From contig JAKLFG010000014.1 in assembly GCA_022711315.1 (NCBI GenBank), positions 1-46,980 of the forward strand: a stretch of 46,980 nt of DNA. Reading direction: 5' to 3'. This DNA comes from a bacterium. GTDB taxonomy: Bacteria > UBP6 > UBA1177 > JAKLFG01. The notes below the pieces were generated by a model, which was not told the DNA's origin, ran no database searches, and worked only from the letters and a program-made list of their open reading frames with translations. The first letter of the stretch is position 1. Every line of letters starts with the position of its first letter. The translations under genes were made by a program, and so were the position numbers. Below, one piece after another: positions 17,008 to 25,350 of the stretch.

Positions 17008-18797
17008 TGGCACCGGAAAAAAGACCGGTACTCCTGACGGGCGAGAAGATCGTCGAAGGCATCGCCATCGGCAAGGTCTTCTTCATCGACAAGGATTTCT
17101 CGCTCATCCCGCACCTGACCCTGCGCGGCGGGCAGAAGGCGCGGGAGAAGGAACGACGGCGACTTACGACCGCGGTCAAGAAATGCGAGAAGGAACTCGT
17201 TTCCATCATGGAGGAGCGGCACCTGCCCAAGGAGGCGACCTCTATACTGGAGGCGCACCGCATGATGCTGGTTGACCCGGAACTCCTGCACAAGATAGGC
17301 GAGACCATCATGGATCGCGCGGTCAACGCCGAGTGGGCGGTGCTTCTCGTGTTCGATGAGATGATGGCGCACCTCTCCTCAAGCGACGGCGATTACTACC
17401 TTCGAGCCAAGGTTGCCGACCTCGAGGTCATCCGGGACAAACTCCTGTTCTCTCTGCTCGGCGGCGCCGGACGCACCAGTTACATCAAGGATCTCCCCAC
17501 CGAGGATTTCGTTCTGTGCGCCCATAGCCTGACGCTATCCGACCTCAGTTCTCTCACCAAGAACCCACACCTCCGCGGCATTGCGCTCGAAACGCCCGGC
17601 GGTGTCTCCCATCTCACCATCGTGCTCCGATCGCTCGGCCTCCCGACGGTACTCGGCGCCGACGGGCTCCTCACCGAGGTGGTCGGCTGCGACGAGGCGG
17701 TGGTCGACGGGCTGGCCGGACGGGTCGTCCTGTCACCCTCGCCGGCCGACAAGAGCGCCTATCTCAAGAAAAAACAGGCCTACGATGACTATTTCGACCG
17801 GTTCCTGCACGATGCCGGCAAACCGGCGCTCTCGCGCGACGGATCGATGCTCCACATCGGGGCCAACATCGAGAATGTCGAGGATGTCGAACCGTCACGC
17901 CGCTGCGGCGCCGACTTCATCGGCCTGTTCCGCACCGAACTCATGTTCCTCGAAAAGGGCGACATACCGACCGAGGACGACCATTACGCGGTCTATTACG
18001 AGATGCTCCACCGCGCCCACCCGATGGAGGTGACCATCCGCGTCTTCGATTTCGGCGGGGACAAGGAAGGCGGCATCCACGCGACCGGCGCGATGGGCCT
18101 GCGCGGCATACGGTTCTGTTTCCTGTATCCCGATGTGTTCCTGCCGCAGGTGCGCGGCCTTATCCGTGCCGCCTCGCTCGGCAACCTGCGCATACTCCTC
18201 CCCTTCGTCTCGGCGGTCGACGAGATCCACGAGTTCAAGGCGATCCTGAAGGAGCAGGCGAAGGAACTCAAACTCGAAAAGAATCTCAAACACATAAAGA
18301 TAGGCGCGATGATAGAACTGCCGGCGGCGCTCTTCATCGCCGAGATGCTCGCGCGCGAGGTCGATTTCTTCAGCATCGGCACCAACGATCTCGTGCAGTA
18401 CCTCATGGCGGTCGAACGGCAGGACAAGGCGCTGTCTCAGTATTTCTCCCATTTCCATCCGGCGGTCCTGCGGGCGCTCTACAATCTCCACCACATCGCG
18501 AAAAAGGCCCGCATAGACCTCTCGGTCTGCGGCGAGATGGGCGGCGACCCTTATTTCACGCTCCTGTTCATGGGGATGGGGATCCACGCGCTCAGCATGA
18601 CGCCGCTTGCCATCCCGATGGTCAAGAATATCATCCGCTCCAGTTCGGTCGAAGAGGGACGCGCGCTGCTCAACCGGCTCCTCATGACCGCAAGCGAGAT
18701 GGAACTCCGCGAGACGCTGGAAAAAGAGATGGAACAGCGGTATCCCGATATTTTCCGCAAGGAATGGCTCGATAACCTTAAGAAGAATGGAGGCTGA
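17007..18797 (+). CDS. ptsI: PTS enzyme I (PEP-protein phosphotransferase)
   Basis: A 596-residue enzyme that autophosphorylates from PEP and phosphorylates HPr. The start at 17007 overlaps the HPr stop (TGATG) and follows GAGGAGGA. The phosphohistidine is H202 in PGGVSHLTI, a divergent form of the usual GGRTSH. The C-terminal PEP barrel has FIGLFRTELMF, FDFGGDKEGG, GAMIELPAAL, FFSIGTNDLVQYLMA and the catalytic cysteine in SVCGEMGGDP. The N-terminal helical HPr-binding segment is normal. The length is typical. With HPr, EIIA and HprK it makes a complete regulatory chain with no permease. Confidence 0.94.
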   Translation: MAPEKRPVLLTGEKIVEGIAIGKVFFIDKDFSLIPHLTLRGGQKAREKERRRLTTAVKKCEKELVSIMEERHLPKEATSILEAHRMMLVDPELLHKIGETIMDRAVNAEWAVLLVFDEMMAHLSSSDGDYYLRAKVADLEVIRDKLLFSLLGGAGRTSYIKDLPTEDFVLCAHSLTLSDLSSLTKNPHLRGIALETPGGVSHLTIVLRSLGLPTVLGADGLLTEVVGCDEAVVDGLAGRVVLSPSPADKSAYLKKKQAYDDYFDRFLHDAGKPALSRDGSMLHIGANIENVEDVEPSRRCGADFIGLFRTELMFLEKGDIPTEDDHYAVYYEMLHRAHPMEVTIRVFDFGGDKEGGIHATGAMGLRGIRFCFLYPDVFLPQVRGLIRAASLGNLRILLPFVSAVDEIHEFKAILKEQAKELKLEKNLKHIKIGAMIELPAALFIAEMLAREVDFFSIGTNDLVQYLMAVERQDKALSQYFSHFHPAVLRALYNLHHIAKKARIDLSVCGEMGGDPYFTLLFMGMGIHALSMTPLAIPMVKNIIRSSSVEEGRALLNRLLMTASEMELRETLEKEMEQRYPDIFRKEWLDNLKKNGG

Positions 18798-18798
18798 A

Positions 18799-19701
18799 AT
18801 GGCGCTCACGAAACTCGACACCCTGCTTGAGATGGCCCGCGGCAAGAAGACTTCGCGTCTGGTAGTTGCGGCGGCCGAGGACGAACCGGTGCTTGAAGCG
18901 GTCCGCGACGCGATGAAGGAGAAGATCGTCGTTCCCATCCTCGTGGGGGACGCGCCGAAGATCAAGGAGATCGCGGCAAAGGTCAAACTGTCGCTCGACG
19001 GCATCGAGATCATCGACGAGAAGAGCCCCGCGAAGTCGAGCAAGATAGCGGTCCAGTGCATCCGCGAAGGGAAAGGCGACATCATGATGAAGGGGCTCGT
19101 CGGGACGGCCGACCTCCTGCGCGCCGTGCTCGACAAGGAGAACGGTCTGCGCAAGGGCGAGACCATCAGCCATGTCGCGCTCCACGAGGTGAAGGGCTAT
19201 CACAAACTCCTCATGGTCACCGATGCGGCGCTCACCCCGGCGCCGACCTTCGCGCAGAAGGTCGACATGATACACAACGCCGCCGAGGTGTATCACAAAC
19301 TCGGCATCAAGGAGCCCAAGGTCGCGGTCCTCTGCGCCGCCGAGACGGTCAGCGAGAAGATCGAGGCGTCGGTCCACGCCGCGATGCTCACAACGATGAA
19401 CCGCCGCGGCCAGATCAAGGGCGCCATCGTCGACGGCCCGCTCGCTCTGGACAACGCGGTCTCGAAAGAGGCGTGCGAACACAAAAAGATCAAGAGCGAG
19501 GTGGGCGGCGACGCCGACATACTCGTCTGCCCCGACATCGAGGCGGCGAACATCCTCTACAAGGCGCTCAACTTCCTCGCCGGCGCGACGACGGCAGGCG
19601 TGCTGATGGGCGCGAAGGTGCCGATAGTGCTGACCTCGCGCGCCGATACCGACCGGAGCAAACTGGCTTCGATAGCGCTCGCCGCTGCCATGGAACTTTA
19701 A
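18799..19701 (+). CDS. ptb: Phosphate butyryltransferase (Pta/Ptb family)
   Basis: A 300-residue acyl-CoA:phosphate acyltransferase, butyryl-CoA + Pi to butyryl-phosphate. The start at 18799 has GGAGG 5 nt upstream, formed across the ptsI stop. Landmarks are VVAAAEDEPVLEAV (about 22-35), GDIMMKGLVGTADLLRAVL, ISHVALHE, LMVTDAALTPAPT and the C-terminal ILVCPDIEAANILYKALNF with GAKVPIVLTSRADT, all as in Ptb. The next gene is butyrate kinase, which makes Ptb more likely than Pta. The pair makes ATP from butyryl-CoA, or possibly branched-chain or other acyl-CoA. Confidence 0.93.
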   Translation: MALTKLDTLLEMARGKKTSRLVVAAAEDEPVLEAVRDAMKEKIVVPILVGDAPKIKEIAAKVKLSLDGIEIIDEKSPAKSSKIAVQCIREGKGDIMMKGLVGTADLLRAVLDKENGLRKGETISHVALHEVKGYHKLLMVTDAALTPAPTFAQKVDMIHNAAEVYHKLGIKEPKVAVLCAAETVSEKIEASVHAAMLTTMNRRGQIKGAIVDGPLALDNAVSKEACEHKKIKSEVGGDADILVCPDIEAANILYKALNFLAGATTAGVLMGAKVPIVLTSRADTDRSKLASIALAAAMEL

Positions 19702-19717
19702 CCGCAGGGAGGGACAT

Positions 19718-20788
19718 ATGCGCATCCTCGCCATCAACCCCGGATCGACCTCGACAAAGATCGCGGTCTTCGAGGAGAACAAGGAGATCTTCACCAAGAA
19801 TCTCAAGCACACCGTCGAGGAACTGGCCCCGTACAAGAAGATCATCGATCAGTACGACTTCCGGCGCGATGTCATCGTGAAGGAACTCGAGGCGGCCAAG
19901 ATCCCGCTTTCGAGCATCACGGCCGTCGTGGGCCGCGGCGGGCTGGTCAAACCCATCCCCGGCGGCGTCTACCGTGTGAGCGATGCGCTCATCGCCGATC
20001 TCAAGGCGGAGCGGATGGGCGAACACGCCTCGAACCTCGGCGGTCTCATCGCCCGCGAGATGGCGCGCAAGATCGGCCCCAAGGTCGATTCTTTCATCGT
20101 CGACCCGGTGGTGGTCGACGAGATGGAGGATATCGCCCGTATCAGCGGCATCCCCGAACTGCCGCGCGTCAGCATCTTCCACGCCCTGAACCAGAAAGCG
20201 TGTGCCCGGCGCTATGCCCGTGAACAGGGGAAAAAGTACGAGGAACTCAACCTCATCGTCGTCCACATGGGCGGCGGCATATCGGTCGGCTGTCACCGGA
20301 AGGGGCGCGTCATCGATGTCAATAACGCGCTCGACGGCGATGGTCCCTTCAGCCCCGAGCGAAGCGGCGGCGTACCGGTCGGCCAGATGGTGAAACTCTG
20401 CTTCTCGGGCAAGCATACCATCGACGACATCAAGAAGAAGATAAAAGGCAAAGGCGGACTGGTCGCCTATCTCGGCACCAACGATGCCTACGAGGTCGAA
20501 CAGCGCGTTCAGAAGGGCGACAAGGAGGCGGAGCATGTCTACCGCGCCATGGCCTATCAGATAGCCAAGGAGGTCGGCGCTCTTTCGACCGTTCTGTGCG
20601 GAAAGATCGATGCGATCATCCTTACCGGCGGGGTCGCCTACGACAAGATATTCGTCGGCTGGCTCACTGAGCGCGTCGGTTTCCTCGCGCCGGTGGTCGT
20701 CTACCCCGGCGAAGGCGAGATGACGGCGCTCGCCGAGGCGGGCTACTACGCAATGAAAGGTGAACTGCCGATACAGGACTATGTTTGA
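19718..20788 (+). CDS. buk: Butyrate kinase
   Basis: A 356-residue acetokinase-family enzyme, butyryl-phosphate + ADP to butyrate + ATP. It has the N-terminal nucleotide motif AINPGSTSTKIAVF (about 5-18), VGRGGLVKPIPGGVY, FHALNQKACARRYA, the phosphate-2 motif VHMGGGISVG (about 182-191), DGDGPFSPERSGG and the adenosine motif ILTGGVAYD. The length and motifs separate it from acetate kinase (about 400 aa). GGGAGGG precedes the start. It forms a two-gene unit with ptb and overlaps the following lipoprotein by 8 nt. Confidence 0.95.
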   Translation: MRILAINPGSTSTKIAVFEENKEIFTKNLKHTVEELAPYKKIIDQYDFRRDVIVKELEAAKIPLSSITAVVGRGGLVKPIPGGVYRVSDALIADLKAERMGEHASNLGGLIAREMARKIGPKVDSFIVDPVVVDEMEDIARISGIPELPRVSIFHALNQKACARRYAREQGKKYEELNLIVVHMGGGISVGCHRKGRVIDVNNALDGDGPFSPERSGGVPVGQMVKLCFSGKHTIDDIKKKIKGKGGLVAYLGTNDAYEVEQRVQKGDKEAEHVYRAMAYQIAKEVGALSTVLCGKIDAIILTGGVAYDKIFVGWLTERVGFLAPVVVYPGEGEMTALAEAGYYAMKGELPIQDYV

Positions 20789-22073
20789 ACGCATCCCTCT
20801 GAACAGGCGCCGTCCGAGCGGTCTGCCGCTTGCGGCCCTCATGCTCGTGCTTGCGGTCGGGTGCGCCACGCCTCCCGCGGAGACCGACGGGCCCCTCACC
20901 CCTCCCCCAACGATCACCCTCCCGCCGCTTCCTCAGGCGGAGATCCCGGCGGAAGGGACACTGTTACAGGGAAGTGACCCCCGGATGCTCCTGTTCCGCG
21001 CCTTCCTCGACCGCGCCGGCATACCCGTATCCTTCGGCACGGATGCCGCCGGGCTCTTCGTGTTGTCGGTGGCGCGCGATGCGACCGATGTGTTCCTCCT
21101 CGTCCCTTACGCATGGGAACACATCGATTATGCCCAGTGGGTCGTCCTGTCGCCCGAGGACCGGGCGCGCGCGGAAACCGCCTTCGGTATTCCCGCCGAG
21201 ACGGAACTGCGTCTCGCCGGCTGGGAAAAAGGCTATGCCCGCACCGTGGTCGGCACGGACCCGCGCATCACCTTCAGACGCTCGGTCCTCAACCTGCCGT
21301 TCGGCGAGGAGACGCTCGCCGCGTTCTTTTACAGCCTACGCGACTCGATACGGCACCCCGGCAGTCTCGCGGCGCTGTACCATCCCGCCTTCTCGGGCAC
21401 CCCGGTGACGGTGCGGGTCAATCTCTTCTCGGTGGAACTCCTGCTCGACGATCCGGTCCTCCTGTCGCCCGAAGGACTTTTTCTCTGGTTCTATACGCTC
21501 AACGCCCCCACCGACCGGTACGATGACCGGTTCTATCTCAACCTGCTCGCGCTCAAACTTGCCAAACGGCTTTACACCGGGCTCCCCTCCTTTCTCGGGG
21601 GCGCGGCGCTCTTCACCCACAGCGGCGAGATACCCTTCGATCAGATGAGAAAGAGCCTCTTCTCGAACGGCGCGATCGAGACGACCGGGTTCTCGTTCCC
21701 CTACTCCTATGTCTGGAGCGGCGAACTGTTCACCGAAACGACCGGCACCCTGCCGGTCGAGCGGGCCGAACCGGTGCAGGCCTTCTACGCCACCGCCGAG
21801 GGGGCGGAACGCGCGCTCTGCGCCATCGTCCTGCGCGCCGCCGATGCGGAAGAGAAACGGGACAGCATTGAGACCCTGCTCGGGACGAAGGGCTTCACGC
21901 CGATCCTGCGCCTTCATGAGAGGATCGGCGCGCAGGACGGATGGGCCGCGCTCGGCTTTGCCGTGCCTGCGGCGCAGGAGATCACGCTCATGCGGATATT
22001 CGAGACCGAACTGGCGAAGATAGACAGAACCATCTCCATAGGAGTATACCGTGTCGGAACGCAAGAACGATAA
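20781..22073 (+). CDS. Lipoprotein of unknown function, 430 aa
   Basis: I do not recognise the family. The start at 20781 overlaps the end of buk; an upstream in-frame start (20760) lacks support. Basic residues (ERIPLNRRRP) precede a hydrophobic stretch (about 15-27) and the lipobox AVGC with Cys28, then a Pro/Thr-rich linker (about 30-60). The body has beta-rich and Leu-rich segments, including RSVLNLPFGEETLAAFFYSLR (key residues RSVLNL), VRVNLFSVELLLDDPVLL and FLWFYTLNAPTDRYDDRFYLNLLAL, suggesting a compact periplasmic fold. It overlaps ftsK by 23 nt, so it sits inside a tight operon. A role in the envelope is all the sequence supports. Confidence 0.78.
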   Translation: MFERIPLNRRRPSGLPLAALMLVLAVGCATPPAETDGPLTPPPTITLPPLPQAEIPAEGTLLQGSDPRMLLFRAFLDRAGIPVSFGTDAAGLFVLSVARDATDVFLLVPYAWEHIDYAQWVVLSPEDRARAETAFGIPAETELRLAGWEKGYARTVVGTDPRITFRRSVLNLPFGEETLAAFFYSLRDSIRHPGSLAALYHPAFSGTPVTVRVNLFSVELLLDDPVLLSPEGLFLWFYTLNAPTDRYDDRFYLNLLALKLAKRLYTGLPSFLGGAALFTHSGEIPFDQMRKSLFSNGAIETTGFSFPYSYVWSGELFTETTGTLPVERAEPVQAFYATAEGAERALCAIVLRAADAEEKRDSIETLLGTKGFTPILRLHERIGAQDGWAALGFAVPAAQEITLMRIFETELAKIDRTISIGVYRVGTQER

Positions 22074-24303
22074 GGAAACGACAAAACCGTCGCTCCTGAC
22101 CGGGGCGAATCTCTACACCCTCGAGATCGCCGGCGCGCTCTGGGCGCTCCTCGCCGCCTTCGTCTGGCTTTCGCTCGGTGCCTACGGCGGCACGGCGACG
22201 CCGGCCTTCATCACCGGCTCGGCGGGCCGTACCGTGGCAACGCTCCTCGCGCAGGTGTTCGGTTACGCCGCGTTGCTCCTCCCGCTCATCGCCCTCTTCT
22301 TCCTGCTCCTTTTCTTCGCCGTCTTCCGGCGGGCCATGTGGCGCTATTTCCTCCTGCACCTCCTGCTGTTCGCCGTCGCGATGCCGCTCCTTTCGTTCCT
22401 CGGCACCGATCCGCTCCACTGGGGGGCGAGCGGCGGCTGGATCGGCGGAAAACTGATGAACGACCTCATGATACCCTCTCTGGGTAAGATCATCAGCGTC
22501 CTTTTGCTCATCGTCGTACTTGCGGTCTATGTGATATCGACCTTCCATGTCCTCCTCTTCATCCCGGTCTTCAAGGGTGTGCGTTCCCTCTACGATGTAC
22601 TCAAGGTCCATGTCCCGGTGATACTCCGCCGACTTTTCCCCGAAAAAGAGGAAGAGGCGGTCCCGCCGCCGGCGCCGGAGCAGGAGACCGGAGAGGAGCC
22701 GGCGCCCGATCCCGTTGAGGACTCCGCCGTGGCAAGCCCGGAACCCGAACCGGAACCCAAGCCGGCGAAAAAAGGCAAGATAGATGTCCGCACGATCGCC
22801 GACCAGAAACCGAAGAAGGAGCCGACCAAGGCGCTCAAAAAACTCCCCAACTACGAACTGCCGCCGCTCGACCTGCTCGTCGAGGAGGAGAAGAGCGTCG
22901 AGACCCGCGACCACGAGACGCGCATCCAGAAGTTGGCGCAGGTCATCGAACAGAAACTGATCCAGCACAAGATAAAGGTGAGCGTGAGCGGCGCGGTCAT
23001 CGGGCCGGTCGTCACGATGTACGAACTCGATCTCGGCGAAGGGATCCGGGGCAATCAGGTAACGGTGCTCGAGACCGACCTCGGCCGCGTCGTCGGCGGC
23101 AAAAAGGTCCGCGTCGTCCCGAGTATCCCGGGCAAGACCTGTGTCGGCGTCGAGGTACCCAACGACCTGCGGCAGATGATACGGCTCCGCGCCATACTCG
23201 CCTCCGATCAGTTCGCCAAACAGAAGGAGAAAGGGCTCCCGATAGCGCTCGGCAAGACGGTGGACGGCATCGCGAGCGTCGCCGACCTCGCCAAGATGCC
23301 CCACCTGCTCGTCGCCGGAACGACCGGCTCGGGCAAATCGGTCGGTGTCAATACCATCATCGTTTCTTTCCTCTACACGATGAGCCCCGCCGAGGTGCGG
23401 TTCATTATGATAGACCCAAAGATGAACGAGTTCAACATCTACGAGGGGATCCCGCACCTGCTGATGCCGGTGGTGACCGACCCGAAGAAGGCGGCGCTCA
23501 CGCTCAAGTGGGCGGTCGAGGAGATGGATAACCGCTACCGGACGCTCGCCGACAATCTTGTGAAGGACATCGACAGTTACAACAAGACGGTCGAAGAGGT
23601 CAACAGCAAACTCAAGACGGGCGAGGCGGGCGGACTCAAGAAGATGCCCTACATCGTTGTCGTGATAGACGAATTCGCCGATCTCATGGCGGTCGCCAGC
23701 AAGGATGTCGAACTGGCGGTCCTCCGCATCGCCCAGAAGGCGCGCGCCGCCGGCATCCACCTCATCATCGCCACCCAGCGGCCGACCCGCGATATCGTCA
23801 CCGGCACCATCAAGTCGAACCTGCCGACCCGCATCTCCTTCCGCGTCGCCTCGGGGCTCGATTCGCGCACCATACTCGACACCGGCGGCGCCGAACAGTT
23901 GCTCGGCATGGGCGACATGCTCCTCATCCCGCCGGGCGAATCGGAGCCGCACCGCGTCCACGGCGCCTTCGTTTCCTCCGAAGAGATCAAGCGGGTGGTC
24001 GCCTTCATCAAGGAACGATGCCCGCAGGACGCCTACGACGATGTCATCCAGATATCGACCCGCCCCGCCGATTTCATCGAGACGGCCGCGGCCCGTGAGG
24101 ACGATGAGGAGCAGGACGCAAAGTGGGACGAGGTCATCGAATATCTCAAGAAGAACCGCACCTGCTCCGCCTCGATGCTTCAGCGCAAGTTCAAGATAGG
24201 CTACAACCGCGCCTCGCGCCTCGTCGATCAGTTGGAGGCAGCCGGCATCGTCGGCCCCGGCGACGGCGCCAAGCCGCGCGATGTGCTGTTGCCGGAAGAT
24301 TAA
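22051..24303 (+). CDS. ftsK: DNA translocase FtsK/SpoIIIE
   Basis: A 750-residue septal DNA pump that clears and sorts chromosome DNA at division. It starts with GTG at 22051 after GGAG at 6-nt spacing. Four membrane helices lie at about 25-45, 63-90, 98-117 and 145-175. A short Pro/Glu linker (about 200-245) precedes the motor, with Walker A GTTGSGKS (423-430), Walker B YIVVVIDEFADLM (about 535-547) and the C-terminal gamma winged helix CSASMLQRKFKIGYNRASRLVDQLE. The gamma domain, which reads polar KOPS-type sites, is complete. The linker is short compared with E. coli FtsK, closer to SpoIIIE in size. Confidence 0.96.
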   Translation: MSERKNDKETTKPSLLTGANLYTLEIAGALWALLAAFVWLSLGAYGGTATPAFITGSAGRTVATLLAQVFGYAALLLPLIALFFLLLFFAVFRRAMWRYFLLHLLLFAVAMPLLSFLGTDPLHWGASGGWIGGKLMNDLMIPSLGKIISVLLLIVVLAVYVISTFHVLLFIPVFKGVRSLYDVLKVHVPVILRRLFPEKEEEAVPPPAPEQETGEEPAPDPVEDSAVASPEPEPEPKPAKKGKIDVRTIADQKPKKEPTKALKKLPNYELPPLDLLVEEEKSVETRDHETRIQKLAQVIEQKLIQHKIKVSVSGAVIGPVVTMYELDLGEGIRGNQVTVLETDLGRVVGGKKVRVVPSIPGKTCVGVEVPNDLRQMIRLRAILASDQFAKQKEKGLPIALGKTVDGIASVADLAKMPHLLVAGTTGSGKSVGVNTIIVSFLYTMSPAEVRFIMIDPKMNEFNIYEGIPHLLMPVVTDPKKAALTLKWAVEEMDNRYRTLADNLVKDIDSYNKTVEEVNSKLKTGEAGGLKKMPYIVVVIDEFADLMAVASKDVELAVLRIAQKARAAGIHLIIATQRPTRDIVTGTIKSNLPTRISFRVASGLDSRTILDTGGAEQLLGMGDMLLIPPGESEPHRVHGAFVSSEEIKRVVAFIKERCPQDAYDDVIQISTRPADFIETAAAREDDEEQDAKWDEVIEYLKKNRTCSASMLQRKFKIGYNRASRLVDQLEAAGIVGPGDGAKPRDVLLPED

Positions 24304-24331
24304 CCCCTCACCTTTCGTACGGAGAACGCTC

Positions 24332-25333
24332 ATGTATGTCGTCACCGGCGCCTCGGGACATGTAGGCAACACGCTCATCAGGATGTTCGTCGAACAGGGA
24401 AAGGCCGATCAGGTCGTCGCGATGATCCACTGCAACAAGGAACCGGAATCGCTCAAAGGTCTGCCGGTGAAACGGGTCTGCGGCGACATCTGCGACTACC
24501 AGACGCTCGTGCCGCTGTTCAAGGGAGCCGATACCGTGTTCCACTGCGCCGCGCTCATCAGCATCGTCCCCGGCATGTACAAGAAACTGAACGAGGTCAA
24601 CTACGACGGGACGCTCAATGTCCTGCGCGCCTGCCGCGAGGCGGGAGTAAGACGACTCGTCCATGTCGCGTCGATAGAGGCGATCGGCGACCTGTGCACC
24701 GGTCGCCCGGTCAACGAAGAGGACGGGTTCAACCCCGAACATGCGATGATAGAGTACGGCGTCACCAAGGCGAACGCGGCGCTCAAGGTGGTCGAGGAGG
24801 CGAAAAAAGGACTCGATGTGGTCATCGTCTCACCGGTCGGCGTCGTCGGCCCGTACGACTTCAAGCCCTCCCAGATGGGGAAGATGGTGCTGGATTACGC
24901 GGCGAAAAAACTGCCCGCCTATCCCGACGGCGGTTTCGATTTCGTCGATTCGCGCGATGTCGCCAAGGCACTCCTCGCCGCGGCCGAGAAGGGGCGCACC
25001 GGCGAGAATTACCTCGTGACCGGCGGCCATCTTTCGATACCCGAGATGATGGCGATGCTCGAGGAGGTGAGCGGCATCCGAAAGCCGTTTTTCAAACTGC
25101 CCCACTGGGTCATGACCGTCGCGGCGCTCGGCAGCGAGGCGATCTTCCATCTGTTCGGCGGCAACCCCATCGTGACGCGCGGTTCTCTTCGCATCCTCAA
25201 GAGTCGCCTCAAGGTGTGCGGCGAGAAGACGCGGCGGGAACTCGGGGTCGAGCCGACGCCGCTTAAAAAGACCTTCGCCGACCAGATAGCGTTCTTCCGC
25301 GAGTACGGCATGCTACCGCCTGAAACCAAATGA
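24332..25333 (+). CDS. NAD(P)-dependent extended-SDR epimerase/dehydratase
   Basis: A 333-residue extended short-chain dehydrogenase. It has the Rossmann glycine motif TGASGHVG (5-12), the acidic strand-3 region GDICD (about 51-55), HCAALIS (71-77) and the catalytic YGVTK (Tyr142, Lys146), preceded by a Ser in HVASIEAIGD (113). It resembles the dihydroflavonol reductase/cholesterol dehydrogenase-like branch, so the substrate could be a nucleotide sugar, steroid-like or hydroxyacyl compound; I cannot choose. The start at 24332 has ACGGAGAACGCTC upstream, almost the same leader as the next gene. It lies 28 nt after ftsK. Confidence 0.88.
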   Translation: MYVVTGASGHVGNTLIRMFVEQGKADQVVAMIHCNKEPESLKGLPVKRVCGDICDYQTLVPLFKGADTVFHCAALISIVPGMYKKLNEVNYDGTLNVLRACREAGVRRLVHVASIEAIGDLCTGRPVNEEDGFNPEHAMIEYGVTKANAALKVVEEAKKGLDVVIVSPVGVVGPYDFKPSQMGKMVLDYAAKKLPAYPDGGFDFVDSRDVAKALLAAAEKGRTGENYLVTGGHLSIPEMMAMLEEVSGIRKPFFKLPHWVMTVAALGSEAIFHLFGGNPIVTRGSLRILKSRLKVCGEKTRRELGVEPTPLKKTFADQIAFFREYGMLPPETK

Positions 25334-25350
25334 ACCGACGGAGACCCGTC

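Noticed and set aside
21988..24378. Minus-strand open frame of 796 aa opposite ftsK
   Set aside because: It is the reverse-complement shadow of ftsK, with repetitive Arg/Asp/Glu/Val composition and no initiation signal.
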